A stretch of DNA of 64,000 nucleotides, from contig NZ_JAKLLN010000016.1 of assembly GCF_023150065.1 (NCBI RefSeq), positions 58,764 to 122,763 on the forward strand, written 5' to 3'. A program made the position numbers and the translations under genes. Every line of letters starts with the position of its first letter. Positions within the stretch are counted from its first letter, which is position 1. Origin of the DNA: Zoogloea sp. (GTDB lineage: Bacteria; Pseudomonadota; Gammaproteobacteria; Burkholderiales; Rhodocyclaceae). The notes beneath the pieces were generated by a model that saw only the letters and a list, made by a program, of their open reading frames with translations, was not told the DNA's origin and searched no databases. This document shows, piece by piece, positions 35,207 to 44,518 of the stretch.

Positions 35207-35210
35207 CTAT
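35186..35210 (-). promoter_or_regulatory. IscR type-1-like binding site, upstream copy
   Basis: A 25-base element opening ATAGTTGATTG and ending GTCGGGTTT on the minus strand. It matches the recalled type-1 consensus at 22 of 25 positions and covers the iscR -35. Its centre lies 28 bases from the other site. Confidence 0.7.
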
Positions 35211-35235
35211 TTTACCCCTCCACCGCACACCGCCC

Positions 35236-36003
35236 TCAGTCCACCATCTTGCCCAAACCCTGGGGATCAAAGGCATCTTCCGCCTTCGCCGCCGCATCCA
35301 CACACAGCCCCGATTCGGCCAGTCGTTCCACCAGCACACGAAGTCGCCGGTCCGTCTCGACCGCATGGTCGAGCAGGCCATGGAGCGCCTTGGAGACCGG
35401 GTCATCCATATCCCGGGTCACGCCGTAGGCGGTAAATCCCATCTGCTCGGCCTTGGCCTCCCGTGCCCGGCTGAGCTCGTCTCCGCCACCTGCCTCGATG
35501 ATCCGCGCCGGATTGCCGACCGCCGTGGCACCCGCGGGGACCGGCTTGACCACCACCGCATTGGAGCCAACCTTGGCCCCGTCACCCACCTCGAAGCCCC
35601 CCAGCACCTTGGCACCGGCGCCAATGACCACTCCGCGCCCCAGGGTCGGATGGCGCTTCGTACCCCGATACAGCGAGGTGCCGCCGAGCGTGACGCCCTG
35701 GTAGATGGTGCAGTCGTCCCCCACCTCCGCCGTCTCGCCAATCACCACCCCCATGCCATGGTCGATGAACACCCGCCGCCCGATGGTTGCGCCCGGATGG
35801 ATCTCGATCCCGGTGAGCATCCGCCCCAGATGGCTGGTGAAGCGGCCGACCCAGCGGAAGCCTCCCCGCCAGGCCATATGGGCGAACCGATGCAGCCAGA
35901 GGGCGTGCATGCCCGGATAACAGGTGAGCACTTCCCACCTAGAGCGTGCTGCCGGGTCCCGTTCGAGAACGTTGGCCACGTCTTCACGCAGACGACTGAA
36001 CAT
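35236..36003 (-). CDS. cysE: serine O-acetyltransferase
   Basis: Makes O-acetylserine, the precursor of cysteine, from serine and acetyl-CoA. The ATG at 36003 ([20 protein letters not shown]) with GGAG 9 bases upstream gives 255 residues. The C-terminal half is a left-handed beta-helix with the active-site region [20 protein letters not shown] and [19 protein letters not shown]. It is upstream of iscR in the same direction, so cysteine supply and its use by two desulfurases are encoded together. Confidence 0.95.
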   Translation of the reverse strand: MFSRLREDVANVLERDPAARSRWEVLTCYPGMHALWLHRFAHMAWRGGFRWVGRFTSHLGRMLTGIEIHPGATIGRRVFIDHGMGVVIGETAEVGDDCTIYQGVTLGGTSLYRGTKRHPTLGRGVVIGAGAKVLGGFEVGDGAKVGSNAVVVKPVPAGATAVGNPARIIEAGGGDELSRAREAKAEQMGFTAYGVTRDMDDPVSKALHGLLDHAVETDRRLRVLVERLAESGLCVDAAAKAEDAFDPQGLGKMVD

Positions 36004-36071
36004 GGGGAGTGACTCCAAAATTAAATGCGCTTTCGTAAGGGCCAGACACCCAGAGGGATATCACCCGTCTT

Positions 36072-36096
36072 ATTTCCGACTATTTTGGTCTACTTC
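36072..36096 (-). promoter_or_regulatory. weak IscR type-1-like site upstream of cysE
   Basis: A 25-base stretch overlapping the trmJ stop matches the recalled type-1 consensus at 19 of 25 positions; the right arm (TAGTCGGAAAT) is good and the left arm poor. By chance about one such match is expected in a window this size, so only its position makes it interesting. Confidence 0.25.
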
Positions 36097-36812
36097 TTCT
36101 CGAAGGCGCTCAACATGCCGCGCAGGATATTGACCTCATCCTTCTCCAGCCGGATCCGCCCGAACAGACGCCGGAGACGGGGCCAGAGGCGCTTGGAATT
36201 CTCGGGATTGAAGAAGCCGCTGGCCGTGATGGCCCGATCAAGATGGGCATAGAAGCCCTCGATCTGCTCGTGAGTCGCCGGCTCAAACTCCACCGCGGGC
36301 GCCGCACCCGGGTCCAGGGCAGCCATGCGCAGTTCGTAGCACAACACCTGAACAGCCGCCCCGAGGTTCAGGGACGAGTAGCTCTCGCTGACCGGCACCT
36401 TGACCGGCATGTGGCACAGGGCCACATCCTCGTTGGAAAGCCCCTTGGTCTCGTTGCCGAAGACCAGAGCCACATCGCCGTGACCGGCGAGGCTCACCAG
36501 CTCTCCCGCCGCCTCCCGCGCCCACTTCATCGGCACGGCCATCTCGCGCCGGCGAGCCGTCAGGGCCGCGGCAAAGACGGTGCCCTCCAGCGCCTCGGCC
36601 AGGGTCTCCACCACCCGCGCATTGGCCAGGATATCGTCGGCACCGGCCGCCCGGGCCGTTGCGACCGGATCGGGAAAGCTCTGCGGCGCGACGAGCACGA
36701 GCTGACTCAGGCCCATGGTTTTCATGGCCCTGGCCGCTGCGCCGATATTGCCGGGGTGACTGGTTCGGGAGAGAACGACACGCACGCGCCCAAGCGCGTT
36801 ATCGAGGTTCAT
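36090..36812 (-). CDS. trmJ: tRNA (cytidine/uridine-2'-O-)-methyltransferase TrmJ
   Basis: SPOUT-class enzyme that methylates the 2'-OH of position 32 in tRNAs. The ATG at 36812 (MNLDNALGRVRVVLSRTSHP) gives 240 residues. Motifs are SHPGNIGAAARAMKTMGL, VFGNETKGLSNEDV and VSESYSSLNLGAAVQVLCYE, which form the SAM-binding knot. It precedes cysE and iscR, as trmJ precedes iscR in E. coli, and diverges from suhB. Confidence 0.94.
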   Translation of the reverse strand: MNLDNALGRVRVVLSRTSHPGNIGAAARAMKTMGLSQLVLVAPQSFPDPVATARAAGADDILANARVVETLAEALEGTVFAAALTARRREMAVPMKWAREAAGELVSLAGHGDVALVFGNETKGLSNEDVALCHMPVKVPVSESYSSLNLGAAVQVLCYELRMAALDPGAAPAVEFEPATHEQIEGFYAHLDRAITASGFFNPENSKRLWPRLRRLFGRIRLEKDEVNILRGMLSAFEKK

Positions 36813-36889
36813 ATTAAAATGTGCGGTTTTCCAAATTAGAGTCGACCGGTGGGCCTTTTGCCCGGGCCGGCAGACCTTGCCAGACACCC

Positions 36890-37696
36890 ATGCATCCCAC
36901 TCTGAACATCGCCATCAAGGCCGCACGCCGTGCCGCCACCGTCATCAACCGGGCTTCCCTCGACCTGGATCTGATCCGTGTCGAGACCAAAAGCCCCAAT
37001 GATTTTGTGACGGAAGTAGATCGGGCTGCCGAAGAAGCCATCATCCAGGTGCTCCGTGAGGCCTATCCGAGCCACAGCATTTTAGCAGAAGAGTCTGGCG
37101 AGACCGGCCCGGAGGCGGATACCGAGTACCAGTGGATCATCGACCCTCTCGACGGCACCACCAACTTCCTGCACGGTTTCCCCCAGTACGCGATCTCCAT
37201 CGCCCTGGCCCGCAAGGGTGTGGTCGAGCAGGCCGTCGTGTTCGATCCGAACCGCAACGAGATGTTCACCGCCTCCAAGGGTGCCGGCGCCTTCCTGAAC
37301 GACCGGCGCATCCGCGTCTCCAAGCGCGTCAAGCTGCAGGATGCGCTGGTGGGCACCGGCTTCCCGTATCGCCAGTTCCGCAATGTGGACACCTACCTGG
37401 CGATCTTCAAGGAACTCACCCAGAAGACCGCCGGCCTGCGCCGCCCCGGTGCCGCGGCCCTCGACCTGGCCTACGTGGCGGCCGGCCGCCTCGACGCCTT
37501 CTGGGAGTTCGGCCTGTCGCCGTGGGACATGGCCGCCGGCAGCCTGCTGATCAGCGAGGCCGGCGGTCTGGTCAGCGACCTGGCAGGTGAATCCACCTAC
37601 CTGACGTCGGGCAACGTCGTGGCGGGTACCCCCAAGGTCTTCCCCCAGCTGCTGCAGCTGATCCAGGGTCACTGCGGCGACGCGCTGCCGGCCTGA
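36890..37696 (+). CDS. suhB: inositol-1-monophosphatase family protein SuhB
   Basis: Mg-dependent phosphatase; in E. coli SuhB also acts in rRNA antitermination with NusA. The ATG at 36890 ([15 protein letters not shown]) gives 268 residues. Metal-site motifs are [23 protein letters not shown] and the C-terminal [15 protein letters not shown]. It diverges from trmJ and is followed after 7 bases by the esterase gene. Confidence 0.95.
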   Translation: MHPTLNIAIKAARRAATVINRASLDLDLIRVETKSPNDFVTEVDRAAEEAIIQVLREAYPSHSILAEESGETGPEADTEYQWIIDPLDGTTNFLHGFPQYAISIALARKGVVEQAVVFDPNRNEMFTASKGAGAFLNDRRIRVSKRVKLQDALVGTGFPYRQFRNVDTYLAIFKELTQKTAGLRRPGAAALDLAYVAAGRLDAFWEFGLSPWDMAAGSLLISEAGGLVSDLAGESTYLTSGNVVAGTPKVFPQLLQLIQGHCGDALPA

Positions 37697-37703
37697 CGTA
37701 ACA

Positions 37704-38324
37704 ATGTCCGCCCTCAAGACACTGCTCCGCGTTGCCCTGGCCGGCCTTGTGCTCGCCGGTGCACCGGCTTGGGCGGATACCGTGCTGGTCTGGGGCGACA
37801 GCCTGTCGGCCGGCTATGGCCTGCAGATCCAGCAGGCCTGGCCGAGCCTGCTCGAAAGACGCATTGCCGAAACCAAACTGCCCCACAAGGTGGTCAATGC
37901 CAGCATCAGCGGCGAAACCACCTCTGGCGGGCGCAGCCGGCTGCCGGCTGCCCTGCAGACCCACAAGCCGGCGGTGGTGGTCATCGAACTCGGCGCCAAT
38001 GACGGCCTGCGCGGCCTGCCGCCAAAGCTCATGGCCGCCAACCTCCAGGCCATGATCGACGCCAGCCGGCAAGCCGGCGCCAAGGTGCTGCTGGTGGGCA
38101 TGCGCATGCCTCCGAATTACGGGCCCGACTACACCACCAGCTTTGAAAACGCCTTCAAGGATCTGGCCCGCAGCAACAAGGTCCGGCTGGTGCCTTTCAT
38201 GATGGAAGGCTTCGCCGACAAGCGGCAGTTCTTTCAGCAAGACGGCATTCACCCGATTGCCGACGCCCAGCCCCTCATCCTCGACACCATCTGGCGGGAA
38301 CTCGCCCCCCTGCTGCGCCGCTGA
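37704..38324 (+). CDS. periplasmic SGNH esterase, TesA-like (arylesterase / lysophospholipase)
   Basis: GDSL-family hydrolase of acyl esters and thioesters. The 206-residue protein has a signal peptide (residues 1-24, ending APAWA) and the four SGNH blocks: GDS with nucleophile S33, G70, N99 in GAND, and D180 with H183 in DGIHP. This matches TesA-type enzymes in length and spacing. It is probably periplasmic. It is cotranscribed with suhB, 7 bases upstream, with no evident functional link. Confidence 0.9.
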   Translation: MSALKTLLRVALAGLVLAGAPAWADTVLVWGDSLSAGYGLQIQQAWPSLLERRIAETKLPHKVVNASISGETTSGGRSRLPAALQTHKPAVVVIELGANDGLRGLPPKLMAANLQAMIDASRQAGAKVLLVGMRMPPNYGPDYTTSFENAFKDLARSNKVRLVPFMMEGFADKRQFFQQDGIHPIADAQPLILDTIWRELAPLLRR

Positions 38325-38334
38325 ACAGCGGCAA

Positions 38335-38883
38335 TCAGGGCAAGTGCAATGAGGGGTTGTGCCCCTTCACTGCGCAGATCCGCTGGATGACGGCCGGCTT
38401 CGGCTCCGCGACTTCCCCCTGCTCGTAGGCCAACACCGTACACGCGTCGGCAACCCGCTCGAAGAGTTCATGGGAACGCAGCAGGAAATCCGGATTGCTC
38501 GGCTTGCCGAAGCGCTCATTGCCGATCATGAAGGTCTCGTAGATCAGCACCCCGCCGTGGTTGAGCGCCTGCAGGAGCAGGCCCAGGCGCGGCCGGAACA
38601 GGTAGTTCGTCACCACGATGGCGTCAAAATGACGGCCCGCGAAGGGCCAGACGCCCTCCTCCAGATCGGCTTCCCGTGTCTTGACGTGGGGCACACCGGT
38701 GAGAAGTTCCAGCGCTACCGCATCCCGGTCCACCGCCTCGACCCGAAAGCCCTTGCTGGCCAGCCAACGCGTATGGCGCCCGCTGCCACAGGCAAAATCG
38801 AGCACTTCGCCGCCCTCGGGGATAAGGGAAGCGAAGCGTGTCACCCACGCCGAGGGTTGCAGGGCCGCCCCATGCCGCATCAT
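38335..38883 (-). CDS. class I SAM-dependent methyltransferase
   Basis: Small methyltransferase of 182 residues with the SAM loop VLDFACGSGRHTRWLA, the acidic motif VEAVDRDAVA, and VVTNYLFRPRLGLLLQAL as motif IV. The arrangement resembles TehB-like small-molecule methyltransferases, but the substrate cannot be read from sequence. The ATG at 38883 overlaps the stop of the upstream dehydrogenase (ATGA), so the two are probably translated together; an ATG at 38904 is an alternative. Confidence 0.8.
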   Translation of the reverse strand: MMRHGAALQPSAWVTRFASLIPEGGEVLDFACGSGRHTRWLASKGFRVEAVDRDAVALELLTGVPHVKTREADLEEGVWPFAGRHFDAIVVTNYLFRPRLGLLLQALNHGGVLIYETFMIGNERFGKPSNPDFLLRSHELFERVADACTVLAYEQGEVAEPKPAVIQRICAVKGHNPSLHLP

Positions 38884-40340
38884 TGCCCCATCCCCCCAAG
38901 GCACAGGTACTTCATTTCCAGGTATTCGTCGATGCCCTGCCGGGCGCCTTCACGCCCGAGGCCAGACTGTTTGACGCCTCCAAAGGGCGCCACTTCCGTC
39001 GAGATCAGCCCCGTATTGATGCCCACCATGCCGTAATCGAGGGCCTCCCCCACCCGGAAGACCCGCCCCACATCCCGCGCATAGAAATAGGCCGCCAGAC
39101 CGTACTCCGTGTCATTGGCCATGCGTATCGCCTCGTCTTCAGTATGGAAGCGGAACAGGGGCGCGACGGGCCCGAAGGTTTCCTCCCGGGCGATGCGCAT
39201 ACCCGGCTTTACGTCGGCCAGCACCGTTGGCATGTAGAAGCGTGGCCCGGCACCATGACGCTGGCCCCCCGTCAGCACCCGCGCTCCACCTGCCAGCGCA
39301 TCTGCCACATGGGCCTCGACCTTCAGCACCGCCTCGTCATCGATCAAGGGCCCGACGCTGACACCGGCCTCCAGACCGTTCCCCACGCTCAAGCCTTCGA
39401 CCGCCGCGGCCAGTTTGGCTGCAAAAACGTCATACACCGAGTCCTGCACCAGCAGCCGGTTGGCACACACACAGGTCTGGCCAGCGTTGCGATACTTGGA
39501 CACCAGCGCCCCGGCCACCGCGGCATCGATGTCTGCGTCGTCAAAGACGATGAAAGGCGCATTGCCACCCAGCTCAAGGGAGAGCTTCTTGATGGTCGGC
39601 GCACACTGGGCCATCAACAGGCGCCCGACCTCCGTCGAGCCCGTAAAGGACAGCTTGCGCACCACCGGGCTGGAAGTCAGCACACCACCGATCGCTACCG
39701 GATCGCCCGTGACCACGTTGAACACACCGGACGGGAAGCCGGCCTCTTCTGCCAACCTGGCCAGCGCCAGGGCCGTAAAAGGCGTCTGCTCCGCCGGCTT
39801 GACCACCACCGTACAGCCGGCAGCCAATGCCGGCGCCACCTTGCGGGTGATCATGGCGGCGGGGAAATTCCAGGGGGTGATGGCGGCACACACTCCGACC
39901 GGCTGCCGGATCACCATGAAGCGGCGGTCGGCTCCGGTAGTGGGAATGGTCTCACCGTAAATGCGCTTGCCCTCCTCGGCAAACCACTCCACGAAGGACG
40001 CCGCATACACCACCTCGCCCCGCGCCTCCGCAAGGGGCTTGCCCTGCTCCAGGGTCATCATGCGCGCAAGATCGTCAGCGTGGGCCAGGATGAGCTGGAA
40101 CCAGCGCTGAAGGATCGCCGAGCGATCCCGGGCAAGCAGGCTGCGCCAAGCCGGCAACGCGGCATCAGCCGCGGCTACGGCCCGCCCGGTCTCGGCAGCC
40201 CCCATGGCCGGCACATCCCCGATAAAGCTCCCCGTCGCGGGGTTGAAGACGGACAATCGCCCACCATCATCCGCGTCGAGCCAGCGGCCATTCACAAAGG
40301 CCTGGGTTCGGTACAGGCCGGGTTCCTTGAGGGTCTGCAT
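38880..40340 (-). CDS. gabD: NAD(P)-dependent succinate-semialdehyde dehydrogenase
   Basis: Aldehyde dehydrogenase that oxidises succinate semialdehyde to succinate. The 486-residue protein has the N158 site in ITPWNFPAAM, the general base E256 in LSLELGGNAP, and the catalytic C290 in NAGQTCVCANR with a second Cys two residues on, as in GabD enzymes. EEIFGPV-like EETFGPVAPLF and EVAPFGGVKQSGLGREGA support the SSADH subfamily. No GABA transaminase lies nearby, so the source of the aldehyde is unclear. Confidence 0.88.
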   Translation of the reverse strand: MQTLKEPGLYRTQAFVNGRWLDADDGGRLSVFNPATGSFIGDVPAMGAAETGRAVAAADAALPAWRSLLARDRSAILQRWFQLILAHADDLARMMTLEQGKPLAEARGEVVYAASFVEWFAEEGKRIYGETIPTTGADRRFMVIRQPVGVCAAITPWNFPAAMITRKVAPALAAGCTVVVKPAEQTPFTALALARLAEEAGFPSGVFNVVTGDPVAIGGVLTSSPVVRKLSFTGSTEVGRLLMAQCAPTIKKLSLELGGNAPFIVFDDADIDAAVAGALVSKYRNAGQTCVCANRLLVQDSVYDVFAAKLAAAVEGLSVGNGLEAGVSVGPLIDDEAVLKVEAHVADALAGGARVLTGGQRHGAGPRFYMPTVLADVKPGMRIAREETFGPVAPLFRFHTEDEAIRMANDTEYGLAAYFYARDVGRVFRVGEALDYGMVGINTGLISTEVAPFGGVKQSGLGREGARQGIDEYLEMKYLCLGGMGQ

Positions 40341-40402
40341 GACTTCTCTTTCTGATCTGCGTCGGCCACCACTGGCCGCGCCTTTCTGATGTCTTTGTCA
40401 GC

Positions 40403-40416
40403 CGCGGGTTCCCGCG
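40403..40416. repeat. short palindrome upstream of gabD
   Basis: CGCGGG and CCCGCG arms around two bases, in the 143-base gap before gabD. It could be an operator or an mRNA hairpin; no promoter was recognised beside it. Confidence 0.3.
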
Positions 40417-40436
40417 CGCAATGTGGAAACCCCATG

Positions 40437-40460
40437 AAAAACGGGCGCCGCAGCGCCCGC
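40437..40460 (-). terminator. intrinsic terminator after pnp
   Basis: On the minus strand GCGGGCGC, loop TGCG, then GCGCCCGT followed by TTTTC. It lies 24 bases past the pnp stop and closes the rimP-to-pnp operon. Confidence 0.85.
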
Positions 40461-40483
40461 TTTCACCTCACGACAAGCCGGAA

Positions 40484-42580
40484 TTACTGGGCTTGTTCGT
40501 TCAGCAGCGCCTTCATGGACAGACGCACACGGCCCTTCTCGTCGGTCTCGAGCACCTTGACGCGGACGACCTGACCTTCCTTGAGGTAGTCGGACACGGC
40601 ATTGACGCGCTCGTTGGCGATCTGGGAGACGTGCAGCAGGCCGTCACGGCCCGGCATGATGTTGATGATCGCACCGAAATCGAGAATGCGGATGACCGGG
40701 CCTTCATAGACCTTGCCGACTTCCACTTCAGCGGTGATGTCTTCGATGCGCTTCTTGGCCACTTGCGCGCCCTCGGAGCTCACGGAGGAGATGGTCACAT
40801 TGCCGTCGTCGGTGATCTCGATGATGGTGCCGGTCTCTTCCTGCAGACCGCGAATCACCGCACCGCCCTTGCCGATCACGTCACGGATCTTCTCGGGGTT
40901 GATCTTCAGGGTGATCATGCGCGGGGCGAAATCGGACACTTCACCGCGGGCTTCGCCCAGGGCCGACTTCATCAGGCCGAGGATGTGCAGGCGGCCTTCC
41001 TTGGCCTGAGCCAGGGCAACCTGCATGATCTCCTTGGTGATGCCGAGGATCTTGATGTCCATCTGCAGGGCGGTCACACCGTTTTCGGTACCGGCCACCT
41101 TGAAGTCCATGTCGCCCAGGTGATCTTCATCACCCAGAATGTCGGTCAGCACGGCAAAACGGCCACCGTCCTTGATCAGGCCCATGGCAATGCCAGCCAC
41201 CGGCGCGGACAGGGGCACGCCCGCATCCATCATGGCCAGGGAGCCGCCGCAGACGGAAGCCATGGAGCTGGAACCATTGGATTCGGTGATCTCGGACACC
41301 ACGCGAACGGTGTAGGAGAACTCTTCCTTGCCCGGCAGCACGCCAGCCAGGGCGCGCTTGGCCAGACGGCCGTGACCGATTTCACGGCGCTTGGGCGAGC
41401 CGAAGCGGCCGCATTCGCCGGTGGAGAACGGGGGGAAGTTGTAGTGCAGCATGAAGCGCTCGCGGTATTCACCGGCGACCGCATCAATGATCTGCTCGTC
41501 ACGACCAGTGCCCAGAGTGGTCACCACCAGGGCCTGGGTTTCGCCACGGGTGAACAGGGCGGAACCGTGGGTACGGGGCAGCACGCCGACACGGATGTCG
41601 ATCGGACGCACGGTGCGGGTGTCACGACCATCGATACGCGGCTCGCCGCCGAGGATGCGACCGCGCACGACCTTGGCTTCCAGATCGAAGATGATGTTGT
41701 TGACGGTGTTGGCGTCAAACTCGACACCTTCTGCCACCAGGGTCTCGTGCACTTCCTTGCCGATGGCCGACAGTTGCTGCGAACGGGCCTGCTTGGCGGT
41801 GATGCGGAAGGCTTCGTCGATCTTGGCGCTGGCGATCTCGGTGACACGGGCGATCAGGGCCTCGTTCTTGGCCGGAGCCTGCCAGTCCCACTCGGGCTTG
41901 CCGGCCACTTCCACCAGCTCGTTGATGGCGTTGATGGCGGCCTGCATCTGGGTGTGACCGAACACCACACCACCCAGCATCACGTCTTCCGGCAGCTCAA
42001 GGGCTTCCGATTCCACCATCAGCACGGCAGTTTCGGTACCGGCAACCACCAGGTTCATCTTGCTGGTCTGCAGCTGGGTGGCGGTCGGGTTGAGGATGTA
42101 TTCACCGTTGTCGTAACCGACGCGACAGGCACCGATCGGACCGGCGAAGGGAATACCGGCGATGGCCAGGGCCGCGGAGGCGGCGATCATCGCGGGGATG
42201 TCGGCATCGACTTCCGGATTCAGGGACACCACCTGGGCGATGACCTGGACTTCGTTGTAGAAGCCTTCCGGGAAAAGGGGGCGGATCGGGCGGTCGATCA
42301 GACGGGAAGTAAGGGTTTCCTTCTCGGTCGGACGGCCTTCACGCTTGAAGAAACCACCGGGGATGCGGCCGGCAGCGTAGAACTTTTCAACGTAATCGAC
42401 GGTAAGGGGGAAGAAGTCCTGACCCGGCTTGGCGTTTTTGGCAGCCACAACGGTTGCCAGCACCACGGTGTCGTCCATATTGACGATCACGGCACCATGG
42501 GCTTGACGGGCAACTTCGCCGGTCTCCAGGGTGACGGTATGGGAGCCGTAGGTAAAACTCTTCTTGATAGCGGTAGGCAA
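40484..42580 (-). CDS. pnp: polyribonucleotide nucleotidyltransferase (PNPase)
   Basis: Phosphorolytic 3'-to-5' exoribonuclease of the degradosome. The product has two RNase PH domains, then a KH domain ([20 protein letters not shown]) and a C-terminal S1 domain ([20 protein letters not shown]). The start is probably the TTG at 42580 (reads [12 protein letters not shown]), because AAAGGA lies 6 bases upstream of it; an in-frame ATG at 42595 has no ribosome binding site and overlaps that signal. The TTG start gives 698 residues. It is the last gene of the operon. Confidence 0.95.
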   Translation of the reverse strand: MPTAIKKSFTYGSHTVTLETGEVARQAHGAVIVNMDDTVVLATVVAAKNAKPGQDFFPLTVDYVEKFYAAGRIPGGFFKREGRPTEKETLTSRLIDRPIRPLFPEGFYNEVQVIAQVVSLNPEVDADIPAMIAASAALAIAGIPFAGPIGACRVGYDNGEYILNPTATQLQTSKMNLVVAGTETAVLMVESEALELPEDVMLGGVVFGHTQMQAAINAINELVEVAGKPEWDWQAPAKNEALIARVTEIASAKIDEAFRITAKQARSQQLSAIGKEVHETLVAEGVEFDANTVNNIIFDLEAKVVRGRILGGEPRIDGRDTRTVRPIDIRVGVLPRTHGSALFTRGETQALVVTTLGTGRDEQIIDAVAGEYRERFMLHYNFPPFSTGECGRFGSPKRREIGHGRLAKRALAGVLPGKEEFSYTVRVVSEITESNGSSSMASVCGGSLAMMDAGVPLSAPVAGIAMGLIKDGGRFAVLTDILGDEDHLGDMDFKVAGTENGVTALQMDIKILGITKEIMQVALAQAKEGRLHILGLMKSALGEARGEVSDFAPRMITLKINPEKIRDVIGKGGAVIRGLQEETGTIIEITDDGNVTISSVSSEGAQVAKKRIEDITAEVEVGKVYEGPVIRILDFGAIINIMPGRDGLLHVSQIANERVNAVSDYLKEGQVVRVKVLETDEKGRVRLSMKALLNEQAQ

Positions 42581-42667
42581 AGGATGTCCTTTCATTCAAT
42601 CGGCTGGCGGCAAACAACAACCGCACGCGTAGCCGAGGTAACGCGCCGTTTTCTCTGGCGCACAGAT

Positions 42668-42747
42668 GTGACAAAGCCGGCGAAGCCTCACGGACTTACA
42701 CCGGCTATGCCCATGATCAAACCTGCACAAAGGGCAGGATTGTCACG
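42668..42747 (-). ncRNA. branched intercistronic RNA structure between rpsO and pnp
   Basis: On the minus strand GTGACAA and TTGTCAC pair as a closing stem around two hairpins. One is CCTGC/GCAGG (42723-42739), the other GCCGG/CCGGC with a long loop (42676-42705). In E. coli the same interval carries a terminator and the RNase III site through which PNPase controls its own mRNA; a similar role here is inference. Confidence 0.5.
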
Positions 42748-42774
42748 TTCGGTACTGAAGCAGCTTTTATCAGC

Positions 42775-43044
42775 TTACTTGCGCAGGCCGAGGCGAGCGA
42801 TCAGCTCACGGTAGCCATCGACGTTCTTGCGCTTCAGGTAGTCGAGGAGCTTGCGACGCTGGCTCACCATCATCAGGAGGCCGCGGCGGGAGTGGTGATC
42901 CTTGACGTTAACCTTGAAGTGGCCGGTCAGATCGTTGATGCGGGCGGTAAGCAGAGCGACTTGCACTTCCGGAGAACCGGTATCGCCCTTGGCGCGCGCG
43001 AAGTCGCCAACGATTTGCGCTTTTTGTTCAGTGGAGATTGCCAT
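42775..43044 (-). CDS. rpsO: 30S ribosomal protein S15
   Basis: Primary rRNA-binding protein of the small subunit, 89 residues, exactly the family length. It shows [39 protein letters not shown] and [16 protein letters not shown]. It has its own strong promoter after truB and is followed by the structured gap before pnp. Confidence 0.97.
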   Translation of the reverse strand: MAISTEQKAQIVGDFARAKGDTGSPEVQVALLTARINDLTGHFKVNVKDHHSRRGLLMMVSQRRKLLDYLKRKNVDGYRELIARLGLRK

Positions 43045-43083
43045 TGTTTAACTCGGTTAGGATTTAGCCTTGCGAAGCGCGCG

Positions 43084-43113
43084 ATTATATCGAATCGACG
43101 CGGGATTACTCAA
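43084..43113 (-). promoter_or_regulatory. sigma70 promoter of rpsO-pnp
   Basis: Minus strand TTGAGT (43108-43113) and a perfect TATAAT (43084-43089) separated by 18 bases, in the gap between truB and rpsO. It allows rpsO-pnp expression independent of the upstream genes. Confidence 0.8.
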
Positions 43114-43119
43114 GACATT

Positions 43120-44037
43120 TCATTGATTTCCAGTGGAAACGAGACGCGTCGGCGCCATCATCCCACCCTCCCCCAGGGTTCCAACGCCGAGGAAACGCTC
43201 CCCCGCGTATGCCCTGAACATCCTGCCCACCGCATCGCTGCACACCTGCACAGCCTGGCCATGGGTAAAACTGCTTGCCTGCGTTGCATCCAGGGACATC
43301 ACATCCAGATGGACAAGCAACGCGTCCACCGGCGCCAGCTCCGCATCCCGATCGGCTTCGGGCAGGGCTTCGAAATCCGCCAGGGAGATCGAGCCTGCGA
43401 GCTCGAACGGGCCAATGCGTGTTCGACGCAGGGCCGTAAGATGGGCACCGCAACCCAGCAAGGCTCCGAGATCGGACGCCAGGGTACGGACGTATGTACC
43501 CTTGCTGCACGCCACCCGAACCCTGAGGTTGTCCCCGTCGCGCTCAAGGCACTCAAAGGCATGAATCGTCACCCGCCGGGCCTCCCGGGGGATATCGATC
43601 CCAGCCCGGGCATACTCATAAAGTGCCTTGCCATGATGCTTGAGTGCCGAGTACATGGGTGGAACCTGATCGATCTCACCCCTCAGTTGCGCAAGGGCCG
43701 CCTCGATGGCTGCATCCGTGACATCCACCGTCGTGGTGGCCAGCACCTCGCCCTCGGCATCCGCAGTCGTGGTCGTCACACCCAGCTGCACCGTAGCCTC
43801 GTAAACCTTGTCCGCATCAAGCAGAGTCTGGGAAAACTTGGTCGCTTCACCGAAGGTCAGCGGCAGCAAGCCGGTGGCCAGGGGATCGAGGGTACCGGTG
43901 TGGCCGCCCTTTGCCGCCTTGAGCAGCCAGCGCGCCTTTTGCAGGGCGTTGTTGGAGCTCAGCCCAAGGGGCTTGTCGAGAAACAGCACGCCATCGACAA
44001 CACGACGCGGCGTACGACGCTGGGGGGTGTGGGCCAA
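43120..44037 (-). CDS. truB: tRNA pseudouridine(55) synthase TruB
   Basis: Makes pseudouridine 55 in the T-loop of tRNAs. Motifs are GVLFLDKPLGLSSNNALQ, the catalytic Asp in GHTGTLDPLATG, and YSALKHHGKALYEYAR and SKGTYVRTLASDLG. The ATGs at 44157 and 44139 would overlap rbfA; the TTG at 44037 has AGGAAG 8 bases upstream and gives 305 residues that line up with E. coli TruB, so it is preferred. The C-terminus has a short PUA-like domain. Confidence 0.9.
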   Translation of the reverse strand: MAHTPQRRTPRRVVDGVLFLDKPLGLSSNNALQKARWLLKAAKGGHTGTLDPLATGLLPLTFGEATKFSQTLLDADKVYEATVQLGVTTTTADAEGEVLATTTVDVTDAAIEAALAQLRGEIDQVPPMYSALKHHGKALYEYARAGIDIPREARRVTIHAFECLERDGDNLRVRVACSKGTYVRTLASDLGALLGCGAHLTALRRTRIGPFELAGSISLADFEALPEADRDAELAPVDALLVHLDVMSLDATQASSFTHGQAVQVCSDAVGRMFRAYAGERFLGVGTLGEGGMMAPTRLVSTGNQ

Positions 44038-44083
44038 GCGGAGAACTTCCTGGAAAGACGGCGCGCTAGCGCCGCCAGGGGAA

Positions 44084-44515
44084 TCAGGGGGTCGGCGTGG
44101 AGCCGGGTGGGGTCGCACCACCCTCACCTTCAGCCTCATCGGCGGGGGTGTCGGCAAGCTGCCGATCCGCCTCGATGGCCTTGTCGATCAGGGCCGAGAT
44201 CCGGTTCCCCGTTTCAACGGAGGGATCGTAGTGAAAGTGCAGCTCGGGCAATGTATGGATACGGATCCGCCGCCCCAGCTCGCGACGCAGGAAGCTGCTG
44301 GCCCTGCGCAGCCCTTTCTGGATTTCCTCGAGCCCATCCTGCCCGGTCATGGAGGTGAAATACACCTTGGCATGGGCGTAGTCAGGGGTGATCTCCACGT
44401 CGGTCAGGGTAATGAAACCGACGCGGGGGTCTTTCAGCTCGAGGCGGATCAGCTCGGCCAGCTCGCGACGGATCTGCTCCGCCACGCGCTGACCACGGGA
44501 AAACTCCTTGGGCAT
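44084..44515 (-). CDS. rbfA: 30S ribosome-binding factor A
   Basis: Assists 16S rRNA maturation and cold adaptation. The 143-residue protein has the KH-like core (RVAEQIRRELAELIRLELKD, VGFITLTDVEITPDYAHAKV, LHFHYDPSVE). A tail of about 20 acidic, Pro- and Gly-rich residues extends it beyond the usual length. It lies 3 bases after infB. Confidence 0.95.
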   Translation of the reverse strand: MPKEFSRGQRVAEQIRRELAELIRLELKDPRVGFITLTDVEITPDYAHAKVYFTSMTGQDGLEEIQKGLRRASSFLRRELGRRIRIHTLPELHFHYDPSVETGNRISALIDKAIEADRQLADTPADEAEGEGGATPPGSTPTP

Positions 44516-44518
44516 GGC

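Noticed and set aside
38317..38332. Terminator at the end of the esterase gene
   Set aside because: A 6-base stem with GAAC loop overlaps the stop codon but has no U-tract.
44038..44157. ATG starts of truB inside rbfA
   Set aside because: They would add about 40 residues that are only the shifted reading of the rbfA tail and do not align with TruB.
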